This document shows, in pieces, positions 17,191 through 30,228 of a DNA stretch of 47,634 nucleotides. The first letter of the stretch is position 1, and each line of letters begins with the position of its first letter. The stretch lies in contig BORH01000029.1 of NCBI GenBank assembly GCA_018333075.1, forward strand, positions 1 through 47,634, given 5' to 3'. Under the pieces are notes generated by a model. That model did not search any database and was not told where the DNA came from. It was given only the letters and a program-made list of their open reading frames with translations. Position numbers and translations under genes: made by a program. Origin of the DNA: Heyndrickxia sporothermodurans (GTDB taxonomy: Bacteria > Bacillota > Bacilli > Bacillales > Bacillaceae_C).

Positions 17191-17473
17191 AACCAATATT
17201 AGTAATGCACTTCATCAAAAAGTAAAGGAGATGGAGCAAAAGATCAAGGAAAAAGCCTATTATGTAAAAAACAACATGAAGCAATCCATTTCTAAAGCAA
17301 AATTTCACTATAATAAAAAACTCAATCGTGTTGGCTATTGCGTCTCAATTGCTACAGCGCTGCTTATTATTACTGTTTCCTGGTCAAATGCAATAATCTG
17401 GCTATTTTGGATAGGCGTATTAAGCATTATAAGTAATGCATTATTACTTATAATTTATCTTATCAAAAAATAA
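17183..17473 (+). CDS. Small membrane protein coupled to marR
   Basis: A 96-residue protein: a charged helical N-terminal half (about 1-48, probably coiled coil) and two C-terminal membrane segments (about 49-67 and 70-92). I chose ATG 17183, five bases after GGGGTGG; a GTG at 17174 is in frame but less well placed. It overlaps the marR stop by eight bases. No family recognised; being coupled to a MarR repressor suggests it is the regulated effector. Confidence 0.7.
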   Translation: MNETNISNALHQKVKEMEQKIKEKAYYVKNNMKQSISKAKFHYNKKLNRVGYCVSIATALLIITVSWSNAIIWLFWIGVLSIISNALLLIIYLIKK

Positions 17474-17555
17474 AAACTAGCAATTGCCTTCATATCGCTA
17501 ACATGCACTGAATACGCTTTGCAAACATCAATCTTGCATAAAAGCATATTAGTTT

Positions 17556-17597
17556 AAGTTAAAAAGACTGTAGACCAAGTATTCCCAGTCTACAGTC
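17556..17597 (-). terminator. Terminator of the DUF3298-type gene
   Basis: A perfect 10-bp stem GACTGTAGAC/GTCTACAGTC (17566-17575 and 17588-17597), followed on the - strand by TTTTTAACTT. Confidence 0.85.
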
Positions 17598-17615
17598 AAA
17601 ACAGTACTTCATCTT

Positions 17616-18347
17616 TTATTTATTTGGTTTAGTAAATGTAGTTAACGGAATTTTAAATTCAGGAATACCTGCAGCATAAGGTGTATATTCATATAAACCG
17701 AAGTATACGACTAGCTGATTTCCTTGTACATAAAATGTTTGGTTGTTACTAATTGATTTAAATGGGGATAGTAATGGTATTTTTCTTTGCTTTATTTGTT
17801 TTTTAATAATCGCATTAATTTTTTCTTTGTATTTTGGATCACCTTTTGCAACCTCTTTTAAAGAGTATAGTTTTCCAGTTTTCGTATTTAATGTATACGC
17901 AATTTGATCTGTCATGCCATGTGCGCCGCCTTCATAGGAATAGTTTGTGAAGACTACGCTAAGCATTCCATTTTTATTGTATTTCACTTTATAGTCAGAA
18001 GTATATGTGTATTTATTTTTTTTCGCTTTTTTCAACCCTTTAGATACTTTTTTTGCTTGTGCATCTAACATTTTCATATGCTTTGAAAATAGCTGATTGA
18101 TTTTCAATTCTACCTTATCATTTTTCAAGCCTTTTAAAGTTGGATAATTTGCTTTAACAGTTGCACCTAAATAGCTCTTCTTGAATTGGCTTTTAATAAT
18201 ACTATATGATTCTTTCTTTTTAGAAACATGAGTTTGTGGCTGTTGATCATTTTTTGGATTTGCTGCATATGTAGATACACCAGCAAAAAGGGAAGTTGCT
18301 AATACAGCTGAAGCAATTGTTGATTTAATTAATGTACTTTTATTCAT
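17616..18347 (-). CDS. Secreted DUF4163/DUF3298-domain protein (RsiV-like fold)
   Basis: A 243-residue secreted protein. Signal peptide 1-28 (hydrophobic core, cleavage after TYA). The mature part carries the DUF4163 then DUF3298 layout seen in the extracytoplasmic half of RsiV, with the conserved YEGGAHGM turn (about residues 138-145). It lacks the membrane anchor and anti-sigma domain of RsiV, so it is a free secreted protein, perhaps binding glycan or lysozyme-like partners. A WalR box upstream at 18415 suggests wall-stress control. Monocistronic, with a terminator at 17556. Confidence 0.8.
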   Translation of the reverse strand: MNKSTLIKSTIASAVLATSLFAGVSTYAANPKNDQQPQTHVSKKKESYSIIKSQFKKSYLGATVKANYPTLKGLKNDKVELKINQLFSKHMKMLDAQAKKVSKGLKKAKKNKYTYTSDYKVKYNKNGMLSVVFTNYSYEGGAHGMTDQIAYTLNTKTGKLYSLKEVAKGDPKYKEKINAIIKKQIKQRKIPLLSPFKSISNNQTFYVQGNQLVVYFGLYEYTPYAAGIPEFKIPLTTFTKPNK

Positions 18348-18414
18348 TTTTATCTACCTCTCTACGAATTAGTTTTTCTATACTTTATTTATATTACATC
18401 CCATTAAAGAAGTC

Positions 18415-18431
18415 GTTACAAAAAAGTTACA
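18415..18431 (-). promoter_or_regulatory. WalR (YycF) box
   Basis: On the - strand TGTAAC-TTTTT-TGTAAC, an exact TGTWAH-N5-TGTWAH match, 68 bp upstream of the secreted DUF3298-type gene. It is the same sequence as the second box before the iseA-like gene. Confidence 0.72.
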
Positions 18432-18557
18432 GTTTCTTCTAATCCTTCCAAATGAATAATTTCCTAAATACGATAAAAATGATTTAATAATTTAATTGTA
18501 AAATAGTCTGAATTTAACTATTATTTTTATATAAGAATACAAGAGAGGAAAGAACAA

Positions 18558-18920
18558 ATGCAGGAATATATAGTGATCACACCATACACATCTTGCTATC
18601 CTGATCCAATCATTTTATTTAAAGACGAAATAGTTATGTATGGAAAAGAGGATACTGAATACCCGAATTGGATATTTTGCGAATCAATAAAAACGAAGAA
18701 AAAAGGGTGGGTTCCTAAGCAAATCTTGTCGATTCAAAATACGCTGAAAGCTGTAGTCCTTCAAGATTACACAGCAAATGAGCTGACCGTTAATAAAAAT
18801 GATAAGGTAACTGCGTTATCACATTTAAATAACTGGACCTTTTGTATTTCAAAATCTGGTGAAAAAGGATGGATTCCTACCAATCATTTACAACCTATTA
18901 TAAATGAAAAAACCTTATAA
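18558..18920 (+). CDS. Protein with two SH3-like segments
   Basis: A 120-residue protein with two repeats of an SH3-like pattern, ending in WIFCESIKTKKKGWVPKQIL (about 34-53) and WTFCISKSGEKGWIPTNHL (about 93-111), each with the typical GWxP. No signal peptide, so probably cytoplasmic, unlike bacterial wall-binding SH3 proteins. The ATG follows GAGAGGAAAG. Stand-alone gene; its stop lies inside the terminator hairpin at 18913. Function unknown; a binding adaptor is the most one can infer. Confidence 0.75.
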   Translation: MQEYIVITPYTSCYPDPIILFKDEIVMYGKEDTEYPNWIFCESIKTKKKGWVPKQILSIQNTLKAVVLQDYTANELTVNKNDKVTALSHLNNWTFCISKSGEKGWIPTNHLQPIINEKTL

Positions 18921-18960
18921 TTAGTAGAGGACCATTTGGGTCCATTCTCTAATTATAAGG
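18913..18960. terminator. Bidirectional terminator
   Basis: Stem CCTTATAATTAG (18913-18924) with its complement at 18949-18960 and an inner GGACC/GGTCC stem. The - strand is followed by a run of six T, so it ends the chemoreceptor transcript; the + strand arm overlaps the SH3-like gene's stop. Confidence 0.75.
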
Positions 18961-18973
18961 TAATCCTTCTTAC

Positions 18974-20707
18974 TTAAATTTTAAATTGCTGAACAATTGA
19001 ATTCAAATTTTCTACTTGCCCCTCTAACATTTTTGCGCTATTTGCTACTTCATCCATTGAACTGCTTGACTGTTCAGTGGTTGCTGTAACTTGTTCTACT
19101 CCTGCAGCAGTCTCTTCAGAAACCGCAGCTATTGTATCTATCGATTCATTAATTGATTTCGAGCTGTCAAGCACGTGAAACATAGAATCAACCATTTTTT
19201 CCACTTTATGATTGACTACATCAATGGTATTTTTTAATTTTGTAAAAGCTTCACCTGTAATATTTATTTGATTCGTTCCATATGTCACTTTTTCATAGCT
19301 GTCTTCAAGAGCAGTAACAACTTGTTTAGACTCATTTTGGATATCTAACACAATAGAAGTAATATTAGTAATCGAATGATTCACTTGATCAGCTAATTTT
19401 CTTACCTCCTCTGCAACAACTGCAAATCCTTTACCAGCTTCCCCAGCTCTAGCCGCTTCTATTGCTGCATTCAGTGACAATAAATTCGTTTGTTCAGATA
19501 TCTCTTTAATCACTTTCACTAGCTCTGTTATTTTGTTCGTTTTATTATCTAAGCCTTTTACCATATTTAAAGATTCACTTATTTGCTGATCAATCATATT
19601 CATTTGTTCGACCGAACGGAGCATATTATCGTTTCCATCCTTCGTTATTTTCAGCATCTCGGATGATTCCTCTTTTACATTCTCACCTTCTACAGCAACA
19701 TTCATGATCGTTTGAGAAAAACCACTCATTTGTTCTAATAATGTAGTGGAGGAGTGTGCTTGATCTTCTACTCCGTTAGATATTTCTTGCATTGTAGTTG
19801 CAATTTGTCTTGTTCCAATTCCTACCTCATCAGCATTTTGTGTCAGCTCTTCACTTTGCTGTGAAACGGTTTCAGAAACACTTGCGAGGTTCTTCACTAT
19901 AGATTGTAAATTATTCTTCATTTGATGTAAGGCATTATTTAATCTCCCAATCTCATCCTTACGCTTACTTTCAACGGTATTGATTAATAGATTTCCTTTC
20001 ATCACTTCATTTAAATGATGGGTCATTTTAACAAGTGGAGAGGCAATATGTCTTGAAAATAATAAAGTAATAATTGTTCCTAAAATAATGGCAATTGCTA
20101 ATGTAATAATTAAAGAATATAAGACAATATTTGCTGAATCATTAAAATCCTTGGAATATGTACTAGCTACAATAACCCATCCCCATTTAGATTCTAATTG
20201 ACTATATGTTATTTTTTCAGCAATTTCTGATTCATCATTAGGTAGATTCCAATAATATGAGGTAAATCCTCCACCTGACTTAGCTTTTTTAATTAAATCT
20301 TGTATAAATAAATTACCTTTTGTATCCTTTTCATCCCATTTGTTCTCACCTTCCATAGATGGATGGGCAAGCTCCAAGCCTTTTTCATCCAAAACATAAA
20401 AATAACCGTTTTTCCCGATATTGACTTGCTTGTTTATTTCCCTTTTTCCATCTGTCCCCTTTGGTCCAATAAGTGCCGTCTTAACTTTTTCTTGTGCTTC
20501 TTCAAGAGATAAATGACCTTCTTTCACCTCACTATCCAGCCCATCTACCATTCGAGTGGCCATTTCAACGCCATTCTTTAAAGTGGTTTTCCCCAATTCA
20601 GTAAGATGTTGCTTCGCTTGAACGTATCCAACAAGTCCAATAATTAATGCAGGTATTGCTAAAAGTAATAACGAAGTGCTAATAATCTTTGCCTTAATTG
20701 ATTTCAT
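18974..20707 (-). CDS. Methyl-accepting chemotaxis protein with Cache domain
   Basis: A 577-residue membrane chemoreceptor. TM1 (about 8-28), an extracellular single-Cache domain (about 30-190, with [13 protein letters not shown] and [14 protein letters not shown]), TM2 (about 196-217), HAMP (about 218-270), then the signalling hairpin. The conserved tip is present as [20 protein letters not shown] and [17 protein letters not shown]. It passes ligand binding to CheA/CheW. Cache domains often bind small acids; the neighbouring lactate operon suggests but does not prove a carboxylate ligand. Single gene, terminator shared at 18913. Confidence 0.92.
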   Translation of the reverse strand: MKSIKAKIISTSLLLLAIPALIIGLVGYVQAKQHLTELGKTTLKNGVEMATRMVDGLDSEVKEGHLSLEEAQEKVKTALIGPKGTDGKREINKQVNIGKNGYFYVLDEKGLELAHPSMEGENKWDEKDTKGNLFIQDLIKKAKSGGGFTSYYWNLPNDESEIAEKITYSQLESKWGWVIVASTYSKDFNDSANIVLYSLIITLAIAIILGTIITLLFSRHIASPLVKMTHHLNEVMKGNLLINTVESKRKDEIGRLNNALHQMKNNLQSIVKNLASVSETVSQQSEELTQNADEVGIGTRQIATTMQEISNGVEDQAHSSTTLLEQMSGFSQTIMNVAVEGENVKEESSEMLKITKDGNDNMLRSVEQMNMIDQQISESLNMVKGLDNKTNKITELVKVIKEISEQTNLLSLNAAIEAARAGEAGKGFAVVAEEVRKLADQVNHSITNITSIVLDIQNESKQVVTALEDSYEKVTYGTNQINITGEAFTKLKNTIDVVNHKVEKMVDSMFHVLDSSKSINESIDTIAAVSEETAAGVEQVTATTEQSSSSMDEVANSAKMLEGQVENLNSIVQQFKI

Positions 20708-20954
20708 TTTACTATCCCCTTCTAAGCTACATACATATTTCTCATTCTATATATCGGGTAGTAAAAAAAAGAAATTAAATTAATTTTATTCATACTCTTG
20801 AATACATATTATGTAAAATATTTCCCCACCCCCTTCTCCTATCAGTATTTATCGTATTTAGAAAAGAGTACGAACCTAAATAAACAATTAATAACCAAAA
20901 TAATAGGAATATCCTCCTACTTCATTTTCAATGTATATTCATCTACCACCAACT
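20708..20954. other. Intergenic, nothing recognised
   Basis: AT-rich gap that must hold the chemoreceptor promoter on the - strand; I see no convincing motif or small gene. Confidence 0.4.
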
Positions 20955-21002
20955 AAAAAAGGAGATCTTCCCAAAGATTTAATTATCTTTAAGAAGATCT
21001 CC
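20955..21002 (-). terminator. Terminator of the lut operon
   Basis: Stem GGAGATCTTC (20961-20970) with GAAGATCTCC (20993-21002) and an inner AAAGAT/ATCTTT stem, followed on the - strand by TTTTTTAG. Confidence 0.85.
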
Positions 21003-21009
21003 TTCACTA

Positions 21010-21726
21010 TTACCGATCGTTAACAAGTATATAAGCGGCTTTAACTGGACCATGTACACCAACAACAAGATTCATTTCAATGTCTGCTGAATTACTTGGA
21101 CCCGTAATAAAGTTTATACAGGAAGATAGTATTTCACCTTTTTTAATTTTTTCCCGAATTTGAATGGAAGCCTGTGTCATTCTCGGAACGAGAGAGCTTT
21201 TTGGAATAATTGCAATGTATGTTTTCGGAAGCAAACTGACAGAACGGCCTTTATCCTTATCATTAAATAAAACAACTGTTCCTGATTCAGCAAGAGTGAT
21301 ATCACTAAACGTTATACCTACATTTGCTTTTTCACAACGCTTCACATTCTCCTTGCCTTTTGAAGCATCCCAAATATGTACATCATATTGGTTTAACCAT
21401 TCGTTTTCAATAAGGGGACTTAAGCCAAATTGTTCGAAGCGTTTATCCTTCCATAATGACAGAGGTCCTCCACCATATTGTGTCACTACCTGATTAACTA
21501 TTGTGAATAATTCGTTAACATTCGTTTCAAAAAAATCGACATGAATATTAACACATTGATTCTTTAATACTTGAACCAGCTCATCAAGACTTGCTCCTTT
21601 TAATACTTGGTGCTGCGGAAGATTTTTATAAGAAGTCGGCTCTACCTCTTCCAGTATTTTGCTTCTACCTAAGTTTCTCGTGATATTTGTTAGAAAAGCA
21701 TCACGATTTTTGATTGTTCCTGTCAT
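21010..21726 (-). CDS. lutC: Lactate utilisation protein LutC
   Basis: A 238-residue LUD-domain protein, third subunit of the LutABC L-lactate oxidising system that turns L-lactate into pyruvate. The LUD core shows [20 protein letters not shown], then [15 protein letters not shown] and [20 protein letters not shown]. The start is ATG at 21726, after AGGAGGGG; the frame upstream has no comparable site. Its start lies 26 bases inside the end of lutB, so the two are translationally coupled. A terminator follows directly. Homology to B. subtilis LutC (YvbY) is clear. Confidence 0.93.
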   Translation of the reverse strand: MTGTIKNRDAFLTNITRNLGRSKILEEVEPTSYKNLPQHQVLKGASLDELVQVLKNQCVNIHVDFFETNVNELFTIVNQVVTQYGGGPLSLWKDKRFEQFGLSPLIENEWLNQYDVHIWDASKGKENVKRCEKANVGITFSDITLAESGTVVLFNDKDKGRSVSLLPKTYIAIIPKSSLVPRMTQASIQIREKIKKGEILSSCINFITGPSNSADIEMNLVVGVHGPVKAAYILVNDR

Positions 21727-23152
21727 GATGTTCCCCTCCTTCTTTATGATCATTAAACCAGTCTCTGAACCGCTCTTTATTCGGCGCAGGAAAATCACGA
21801 ATTTCAGTCCAAGCCTTTAATGGTCCTGGTCCTTTTGTAATTCGGTTATCCTTTACAAAAGGCTTAACCGCGGCTGAAGCAATTTTGGATCCGAATCCGT
21901 ATAAACCACTAGATGCAGCTCCCAATCCAAATGCTTTCATCATTAGTTTTTCTGATACTGGTGCTTTTCCTTCCCGTTCAATTATGACCTGTCTGTGCTT
22001 ATGCAATAATTCATGTAAAGGAATTTTCACGGGGCAAGCCTCTGTACAAGCACCACATAATGAAGAAGCATATGGAAGCTCCTTATATTCTTCATATCCT
22101 CCTAATAATGGAGTTAATACGGCTCCAATAGGACCTGGATAAATGGATCCATACGAATGACCGCCGATATGACGATACACCGGACAAACATTAATACAAG
22201 CTGCACAACGAATACATTGTAAGACAGACTGAAATTCTGTTCCTAATATATTCGAGCGTCCGTTATCAACAATCACCAAATGAAATTCTTCTGGACCATC
22301 CACCTCCCCTGATTCCCTTGGACCAGTTAATGCTGTGACATAACTAGTCAGCCTTTGTCCTACAGCGCTTCTAGTTAAAAGACTAACCAATACTTCAAAT
22401 TCGTCATAGGTTGGGACAATTCTTTCCATCCCCATAACCGTAATCTGTGTTTTGGGAAGGGTCGTTACCATACGAGCATTTCCTTCATTTGTGACCAAAC
22501 CGATAGAACCACTTTCTGCAATCGCAAAGTTACAGCCAGTAATTCCGACATCAGCTGATAAAAACTCCTTGCGTAGCATTTTCCTGGCATGAGCAGCTAA
22601 TTCTTCTGGCTTCTCACTTTGGTTATATCCGATTTTTTCTGTAAATACATCCCGAATTTGTTCCTTATTTTTGTGCAATGCAGGTGCAACAATATGGGAT
22701 GGAGGATCATGATTGTCGATTTGAAGAATATATTCTCCTAAATCAGTCTCTACTACTTCACATCCAGCTTCTTCAAGACATTCATTTAAACTGATTTCCT
22801 CTGTCACCATCGATTTCGATTTAACGATTTTTTTTCCATTTTGTTTAATGACGACACCCTTTATATATTCCTGTGCTTCTTCGGCTGTTTGTGCAAAGAA
22901 GACATGTCCACCACGCTTTGCAACATTTTCACTTAATTGGTACAAATAATAATCAAGGTTAGCTAGTACATTTTGACGGATTTCTTCGCCAAGCGATCGC
23001 CATTCCTCCCAATTCCCTAATTGATCAGCAGCTAATAATCGATTATTATGCAGGCGTTCTTGGGCATCGCGTACAGCCCCGCGCATGAAATCATCTTGAA
23101 TCCCATCACTCATTCTATTTTTGAAATTTTTATCACTAATTTTTATACCCAT
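21701..23152 (-). CDS. lutB: Lactate utilisation iron-sulfur protein LutB
   Basis: A 483-residue LUD plus ferredoxin-type protein of the LutABC complex. N-terminal LUD region with [20 protein letters not shown], then two [4Fe-4S] motifs, [16 protein letters not shown] and [13 protein letters not shown], that pass electrons from lactate towards the quinone pool. Length and sequence match B. subtilis LutB closely. The ATG at 23152 follows GAGGTG. Middle gene of the operon: 20 bp after lutA, and overlapping lutC by 26 bases. Confidence 0.95.
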   Translation of the reverse strand: MGIKISDKNFKNRMSDGIQDDFMRGAVRDAQERLHNNRLLAADQLGNWEEWRSLGEEIRQNVLANLDYYLYQLSENVAKRGGHVFFAQTAEEAQEYIKGVVIKQNGKKIVKSKSMVTEEISLNECLEEAGCEVVETDLGEYILQIDNHDPPSHIVAPALHKNKEQIRDVFTEKIGYNQSEKPEELAAHARKMLRKEFLSADVGITGCNFAIAESGSIGLVTNEGNARMVTTLPKTQITVMGMERIVPTYDEFEVLVSLLTRSAVGQRLTSYVTALTGPRESGEVDGPEEFHLVIVDNGRSNILGTEFQSVLQCIRCAACINVCPVYRHIGGHSYGSIYPGPIGAVLTPLLGGYEEYKELPYASSLCGACTEACPVKIPLHELLHKHRQVIIEREGKAPVSEKLMMKAFGLGAASSGLYGFGSKIASAAVKPFVKDNRITKGPGPLKAWTEIRDFPAPNKERFRDWFNDHKEGGEHHDRNNQKS

Positions 23153-23172
23153 TTTTTATCACACCTCGATTC

Positions 23173-23892
23173 TCATGCTTGATGGTTTAAAACTTCAGCT
23201 ATATGCAGCACCCTAATTGGTTTGCCCTTTCTATCAATTCGTCCACCAATATTCATTAAACATCCACAATCTGCTCCGATTAAATAATCACTTCCAGTTT
23301 CCTCAACATGCTGAACCTTCTCATCAACCATCTGCTCAGAAATTGGACCCATTTTCACTGAAAATGTTCCGCCAAATCCACAGCAATTAGATGCATTAGG
23401 TAAAGGGTTAACCTCTAATCCCTTTACCTGTTTTAATAGTTTCATAGGTGCATCTTTTACACCTAGAAGTCTTGTCATATGGCAGGAAGGATGATAGGTT
23501 GCTTTCCCATTCAAACAAGCTCCCACATCTTCTACTTTTAAAACTTCAACAATAAATTGTGTCAATTCATAGGTTTTATCTGCTAGATTTCTAGCTTTTT
23601 CTTCCCATTCTGGATCACCTGCAAAAATTTTGGGATACTCCTTAAACATGAATGCACAAGAACCTGAAGGAGCTACTACATAATCTGAATCCTGAAAAGC
23701 GATAATCATTTTCTTCATTGCAGGCTTTGTCGCATCTACATACCCACTATTATAGGATGGCTGTCCACAGCAGACCTGATCTTCTGGAAAGTCTACCTCA
23801 CACCCAAGTCTTTCTAATAATTGAACCATTGATTTGCCTACATTTGTTTTAAACATATCAACTAGACAAGTAATAAATAAACTAACTTTCAC
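23173..23892 (-). CDS. lutA: Lactate utilisation protein LutA
   Basis: A 239-residue protein with two cysteine-rich CCG domains ([11 protein letters not shown] about 45-55, and [12 protein letters not shown] about 155-166), related to the glycolate oxidase iron-sulfur subunit. First subunit of LutABC. I chose GTG at 23892 (reading VKVSLFITC), five bases after AGGTGG; it matches the known LutA N-terminus, whereas a TTG six codons upstream does not. The LutR-like palindrome and promoter lie just upstream. Confidence 0.94.
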   Translation of the reverse strand: MKVSLFITCLVDMFKTNVGKSMVQLLERLGCEVDFPEDQVCCGQPSYNSGYVDATKPAMKKMIIAFQDSDYVVAPSGSCAFMFKEYPKIFAGDPEWEEKARNLADKTYELTQFIVEVLKVEDVGACLNGKATYHPSCHMTRLLGVKDAPMKLLKQVKGLEVNPLPNASNCCGFGGTFSVKMGPISEQMVDEKVQHVEETGSDYLIGADCGCLMNIGGRIDRKGKPIRVLHIAEVLNHQA

Positions 23893-23927
23893 GTTTTCCA
23901 CCTTCTTCAAAGTTTTGGAAACAAAAC

Positions 23928-23980
23928 ATCAAGTCATCAGATGACCTGATTTATATAGTTTACAATAGACTTTTAAACAA
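23928..23980 (-). promoter_or_regulatory. lut promoter with LutR-type operator
   Basis: On the - strand: -35 TTGTTT (23980-23975), 17-base spacer, -10 TATATA (23957-23952). Directly after it lies a 23-bp palindrome with core GTCATC-AGATGAC (23928-23950), one mismatch per arm. Its place over the transcription start suits repression by the FadR-type LutR encoded upstream; binding itself is inferred. Confidence 0.72.
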
Positions 23981-24194
23981 TTTCAATAGATTTAAAGTCT
24001 AGGCTTAGTGAATTTCAAAATCAAAATAAGGAATTCCTTTTTCTAAAATATTCAGAAGCGGAAATGGTAATGTTCTTAAAATAACTTAAATGAATGTATT
24101 AATAAGATATAAATAACAATAATTTCAAACCTAAGGATGAAGACCAAAAGAAATTAATTATAGTGATTCTAGTGCATAAGCTAGACATTTATAG
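23981..24194. other. Gap between lutA promoter and lutR, nothing recognised
   Basis: No open frame with a ribosome site, repeat or strong hairpin. Confidence 0.4.
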
Positions 24195-24223
24195 AAAAAA
24201 TCCCCGTTCGCACACGGGGATTT
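24195..24223 (-). terminator. Terminator of lutR
   Basis: A perfect 10-bp stem AAATCCCCGT/ACGGGGATTT with six-base loop, followed on the - strand by TTTTTTC. Confidence 0.88.
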
Positions 24224-24230
24224 CAGCTCA

Positions 24231-24941
24231 CTACTCTATATAATCTTTTAACATGTCCTCTACACTCACTAAGTGATCAAGCATTGCGATTCTTGATTGA
24301 TCTGCATCTCGTTTTTCGATACAATCCAAAATTCTTTTATGTTGTTCATAGAGGACCTCTAATGTGGAAACTTTAGAATATAACCAAATTTTTCGCGTTT
24401 CTTCCATTGATTGAACCATTAAATCTGATACATGACTCATTAAACTAATTAACAACGGATTATGAGTTGCATTGACAATAGCTAAATGAAAGGCTAAGTC
24501 TGCCTGCTCACCCAACTCTTCATTTACGGTTGCTTTCTTCATCTCCAATAAAGCTTTTTTCATATTTTCCAGGTCTTCTTTTGTATGTTTTTGTGCTGCT
24601 GCAATGACCGCACCGGTCTCTAATATTTTTCGAACCTCTAAAAGATGAACAATATCTTCTTTATTCATTAAGATGGCTTGAACAATCGGATAGGTAATAT
24701 CACTTGCATCAAATTTCCGCACGAAGGTACCTTCTCCTTGCCTTAATTCAATCAATCCCATCGCCCTTAATGAGGTTAGTGCTTCACGTATCGCAGATCT
24801 GCCCACTGAAAAATTTTCTGCTAATTGCTGAACAGAATCTAACTTTTCACCTGGTTTTAACTTTCCTCCACGAATCATATCCACTAGCTCATCTGCTACT
24901 TGCTCATAAATTTTCTTCGCTTGTATTTTCTTAAACTCCAT
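24231..24941 (-). CDS. lutR: GntR/FadR-family lactate regulator LutR
   Basis: A 236-residue repressor. N-terminal GntR winged helix (about 8-74, with SVGRSAIREALTSLRAMGLI) and C-terminal FadR-type FCD ligand domain (about 90-225, metal-binding His in FHLAIVNATHNP). It is upstream of lutABC on the same strand with its own terminator, so it is transcribed separately. By position it should repress lutABC through the palindrome at 23928 and release it with lactate. LldR-type members share this fold; the operon context favours LutR. Confidence 0.85.
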   Translation of the reverse strand: MEFKKIQAKKIYEQVADELVDMIRGGKLKPGEKLDSVQQLAENFSVGRSAIREALTSLRAMGLIELRQGEGTFVRKFDASDITYPIVQAILMNKEDIVHLLEVRKILETGAVIAAAQKHTKEDLENMKKALLEMKKATVNEELGEQADLAFHLAIVNATHNPLLISLMSHVSDLMVQSMEETRKIWLYSKVSTLEVLYEQHKRILDCIEKRDADQSRIAMLDHLVSVEDMLKDYIE

Positions 24942-25156
24942 TTCTTCACTCCTGAAAATGATCCAATCGCCAGTGAACTAACATCCATTGTTATGGCTTC
25001 TTGACTATATTTTACTATATAAAATGAAAGAATGAGAAATGTATAGTATTTATGTTCCGATTTACTTTACATCTCTAATATACAATGACCCAATAATCAT
25101 AAAAAATTTTCTATTAGGCAAAATACTGTTACATCTATAAGAAAGGAGGCTATCCT

Positions 25157-25282
25157 GTGACAAACAAAAATGATAACCGCCAACGCAAAAATAAATACCC
25201 AAATAATAAACAAAATGATACTGAATTTTCAAAAGATGTATCTATTCGCAGTGAAACGACAAAGAAAGATATGAAAAAATAA
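25157..25282 (+). CDS. Small hydrophilic protein, 41 residues
   Basis: Starts at GTG 25157, seven bases after AAAGGAGG, and encodes a Lys/Asn/Gln-rich peptide (MTNKNDNRQRKNKYPNNKQN, then DTEFSKDVSIRSETTKKDMKK) with no hydrophobic segment. In composition it recalls small spore or stress proteins of the YfhD kind, but I cannot assign a family. The strong ribosome site is the main reason to call it real. It stands alone between lutR and the beta-glucoside locus. Confidence 0.6.
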   Translation: MTNKNDNRQRKNKYPNNKQNDTEFSKDVSIRSETTKKDMKK

Positions 25283-25318
25283 CAAAATACCATTATTCTG
25301 CTAGCCAGGCTACTAACA

Positions 25319-25347
25319 TTGACTTTACAAGAAAGACCTGTTAGATT
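25319..25347 (+). promoter_or_regulatory. Probable sigma-A promoter for the GH1 gene
   Basis: TTGACT (25319-25324), 17-base spacer, TAGATT (25342-25347), just upstream of the RAT-like element. Confidence 0.5.
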
Positions 25348-25380
25348 TATTGGTAAGTTAATTATTCATTGTTTTTTATA

Positions 25381-25408
25381 GGAATGTTACCACTTGGGCA
25401 TAACCTGA
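25381..25408 (+). promoter_or_regulatory. Divergent RAT (antiterminator target) before GH1 gene
   Basis: GGAATGTTACC followed by GCATAACCT keeps the skeleton of a BglG/LicT-type ribonucleic antiterminator, but is shorter and altered compared with the two canonical RATs at 27105 and 28242. It overlaps the left arm of the terminator at 25402, as a RAT should. Confidence 0.65.
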
Positions 25409-25457
25409 TCTAATTTGATGACACTACATTAGTGTTCAAATTGGCTCAGGTTTTTTT
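25402..25457 (+). terminator. Attenuator terminator before GH1 gene
   Basis: AACCTGA/TCAGGTT outer stem and AATTTGA/TTCAAATT inner stem, then TTTTTTT. Overlaps the RAT-like element. A short AGAAAGC/GCTTTCT repeat with a cre-like core follows at about 25468-25486. Confidence 0.78.
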
Positions 25458-25505
25458 ATTTTTTAAAGCAGAAAGCGTTAAGCTTTCTATCTATTAATTA
25501 CCTAA

Positions 25506-26960
<1,455 letters not shown>

Positions 26961-26966
26961 TTGAAT

Positions 26967-26993
26967 AGCGGAAATTTAATGATTTCCGCTTCT
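26967..26993 (+). terminator. Terminator of GH1 gene
   Basis: AGCGGAAAT/ATTTCCGCT stem followed by TCTT; a second stem ATCCTTCAT/ATGAAGGAT lies at 26997-27026. The U-run is weak. Confidence 0.6.
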
Positions 26994-27041
26994 TAAATCC
27001 TTCATTTCACAACTCTCATGAAGGATTGGGATTTCCTAAGA

Positions 27042-27078
27042 TGAAAGCGTTGACAGACTATCAGCACAAATATATACT
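27042..27078 (+). promoter_or_regulatory. Sigma-A promoter with overlapping cre site, licT
   Basis: TTGACA (27050-27055), 17-base spacer, TATACT (27073-27078). TGAAAGCGTTGACA at 27042-27055 is an exact match to the CcpA consensus TGWAANCGNTNWCA and covers the -35 box, so CcpA would block the polymerase when glucose is present. Confidence 0.85.
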
Positions 27079-27104
27079 AAAATTAATATAATTAATTTTT
27101 ACTA

Positions 27105-27134
27105 GGATTGTTACTGATTTTGCAGGCAAAACCT
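27105..27134 (+). promoter_or_regulatory. LicT-type RAT before licT
   Basis: GGATTGTTACTG, loop, GCAGGCAAAACCT: the textbook ribonucleic antiterminator, bound by the CAT domain of LicT/BglG proteins. Its 3' end overlaps the terminator beginning at 27130. Confidence 0.9.
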
Positions 27135-27200
27135 AAGTCACTTCGTTTTTAAGATCATGAGTGGTCTTATTTCATCGTGGCTTAGGTTATTTATTTTTTT
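27130..27200 (+). terminator. Attenuator terminator before licT
   Basis: AACCTAAG (27130-27137) pairs with CTTAGGTT (27181-27188), then TTATTTTTTT. It is exclusive with the RAT. Confidence 0.88.
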
Positions 27201-27289
27201 AGGCTATTTCCCATAATCGAGCGTCTCGCCTATGACCAATTTTCGATTACTAAAAGTCTAACTAGCTGAAAGAAAGGAGGCAGAATACA

Positions 27290-28120
27290 ATGAAAATCGC
27301 GAAGGTCATAAACAATAATGTAATTAGTGTATTGCAAACAGATGGATCGGAACTGGTAATAATGGGAAGAGGCATTGCCTTTCAGAAAAAAATTGGTGAG
27401 GAAGTTGATCAAGAGAAGATTGAAAAAATCTTTACGTTGAAAAATAAACAAACATCCGATAACTTTAAAATGCTTCTTCGTGAAGTTCCAATTGAGCTTA
27501 TGGTTTTAGTTGAAGAAATCATTCAATACGCCAAAACAAAATTAGGAAAAACACTAAACGAAAACATTTATGTTTCTTTAACAGACCATATCAATTTCGC
27601 CATAGAACGTTATCAAAAAGGGGCAGAAATAAAAAATGCTTTATTATGGGAAATAAAACAATTGTACCGAGAAGAATTTTTAGTTGGAAAAAAAGCATTA
27701 GAGCAAGTGAATCAAAAATTTAATATTTCCTTACCTGAGGATGAAGCAGGCTTTATTGCCATTCATCTTATCAATGCAGAAATGAATGAGGATGTTGCTA
27801 ATACGATAAGTATTACGAAATTCATTCAACGAATCATTAATATTGTAAAATATCATTTCAATGTTGAATTCGAAGAGGAATCATTAAACTATTTTCGCTT
27901 TATTACCCATTTAAAATTTTTCGCCCAGCGCATTTTTAACGGAACACATTATGAAAATGATGATGATTATTTATATATAATGATAAAACAAAAGCATAAA
28001 GAAGCTGCAATATGTACTGAAAAGATTAAAGATTATATAAAACACACATATAATCATGATTTAACAAACGAAGAAATGCTTTATTTAACGATTCACATTG
28101 AACGGGTTGTAAATAGATAA
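27290..28120 (+). CDS. licT: BglG/LicT-family transcription antiterminator
   Basis: A 276-residue RNA-binding antiterminator. CAT RNA-binding domain (1-56), PRD1 (about 66-168) and PRD2 (about 172-276). The four regulatory histidines are at H100, H159, H207 and H269, the same numbers as in B. subtilis LicT. PRD1 histidines receive phosphate from the beta-glucoside EII (inactivating) and PRD2 from HPr (activating). The ATG follows AAAGGAGG. The gene is itself behind a RAT/terminator, so it probably controls its own read-through as well as that of the permease and perhaps the GH1 gene. Confidence 0.93.
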   Translation: MKIAKVINNNVISVLQTDGSELVIMGRGIAFQKKIGEEVDQEKIEKIFTLKNKQTSDNFKMLLREVPIELMVLVEEIIQYAKTKLGKTLNENIYVSLTDHINFAIERYQKGAEIKNALLWEIKQLYREEFLVGKKALEQVNQKFNISLPEDEAGFIAIHLINAEMNEDVANTISITKFIQRIINIVKYHFNVEFEEESLNYFRFITHLKFFAQRIFNGTHYENDDDYLYIMIKQKHKEAAICTEKIKDYIKHTYNHDLTNEEMLYLTIHIERVVNR

Positions 28121-28180
28121 GTTAGAATTAACTAACTAAAAAATATTATCTATATCACTTAGAAAATTCCGATAACTCAA

Positions 28181-28209
28181 TTGACAAAGCTTTCATCTTA
28201 TATTAATCT
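28181..28209 (+). promoter_or_regulatory. Promoter with cre-like site, EIIBCA gene
   Basis: TTGACA at 28181-28186 with a weak TAATCT at 28204-28209 (17-base spacer). TGACAAAGCTTTCA at 28182-28195 reads on the - strand as TGAAAGCTTTGTCA, one mismatch from the cre consensus. Confidence 0.6.
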
Positions 28210-28241
28210 AAAATTATACAAATATAATAATTTTCAATCTA

Positions 28242-28271
28242 GGATTGTTACTGATATTGCAGGCAAAACCT
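28242..28271 (+). promoter_or_regulatory. LicT-type RAT before EIIBCA gene
   Basis: GGATTGTTACTG, loop, GCAGGCAAAACCT; differs from the licT RAT by one base in the loop region. Confidence 0.9.
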
Positions 28272-28332
28272 AAGTCTTGAAAAAGGATTGGACGTAACGT
28301 CTACATTTTTTTCATGGCTTAGGTTTTTTATT
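28267..28332 (+). terminator. Attenuator terminator before EIIBCA gene
   Basis: AACCTAAG (28267-28274) pairs with CTTAGGTT (28318-28325), then TTTTATTT. Confidence 0.88.
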
Positions 28333-28343
28333 TGGAAAATTAA

Positions 28344-30215
<1,872 letters not shown>

Positions 30216-30228
30216 AGTAAACTTCTAA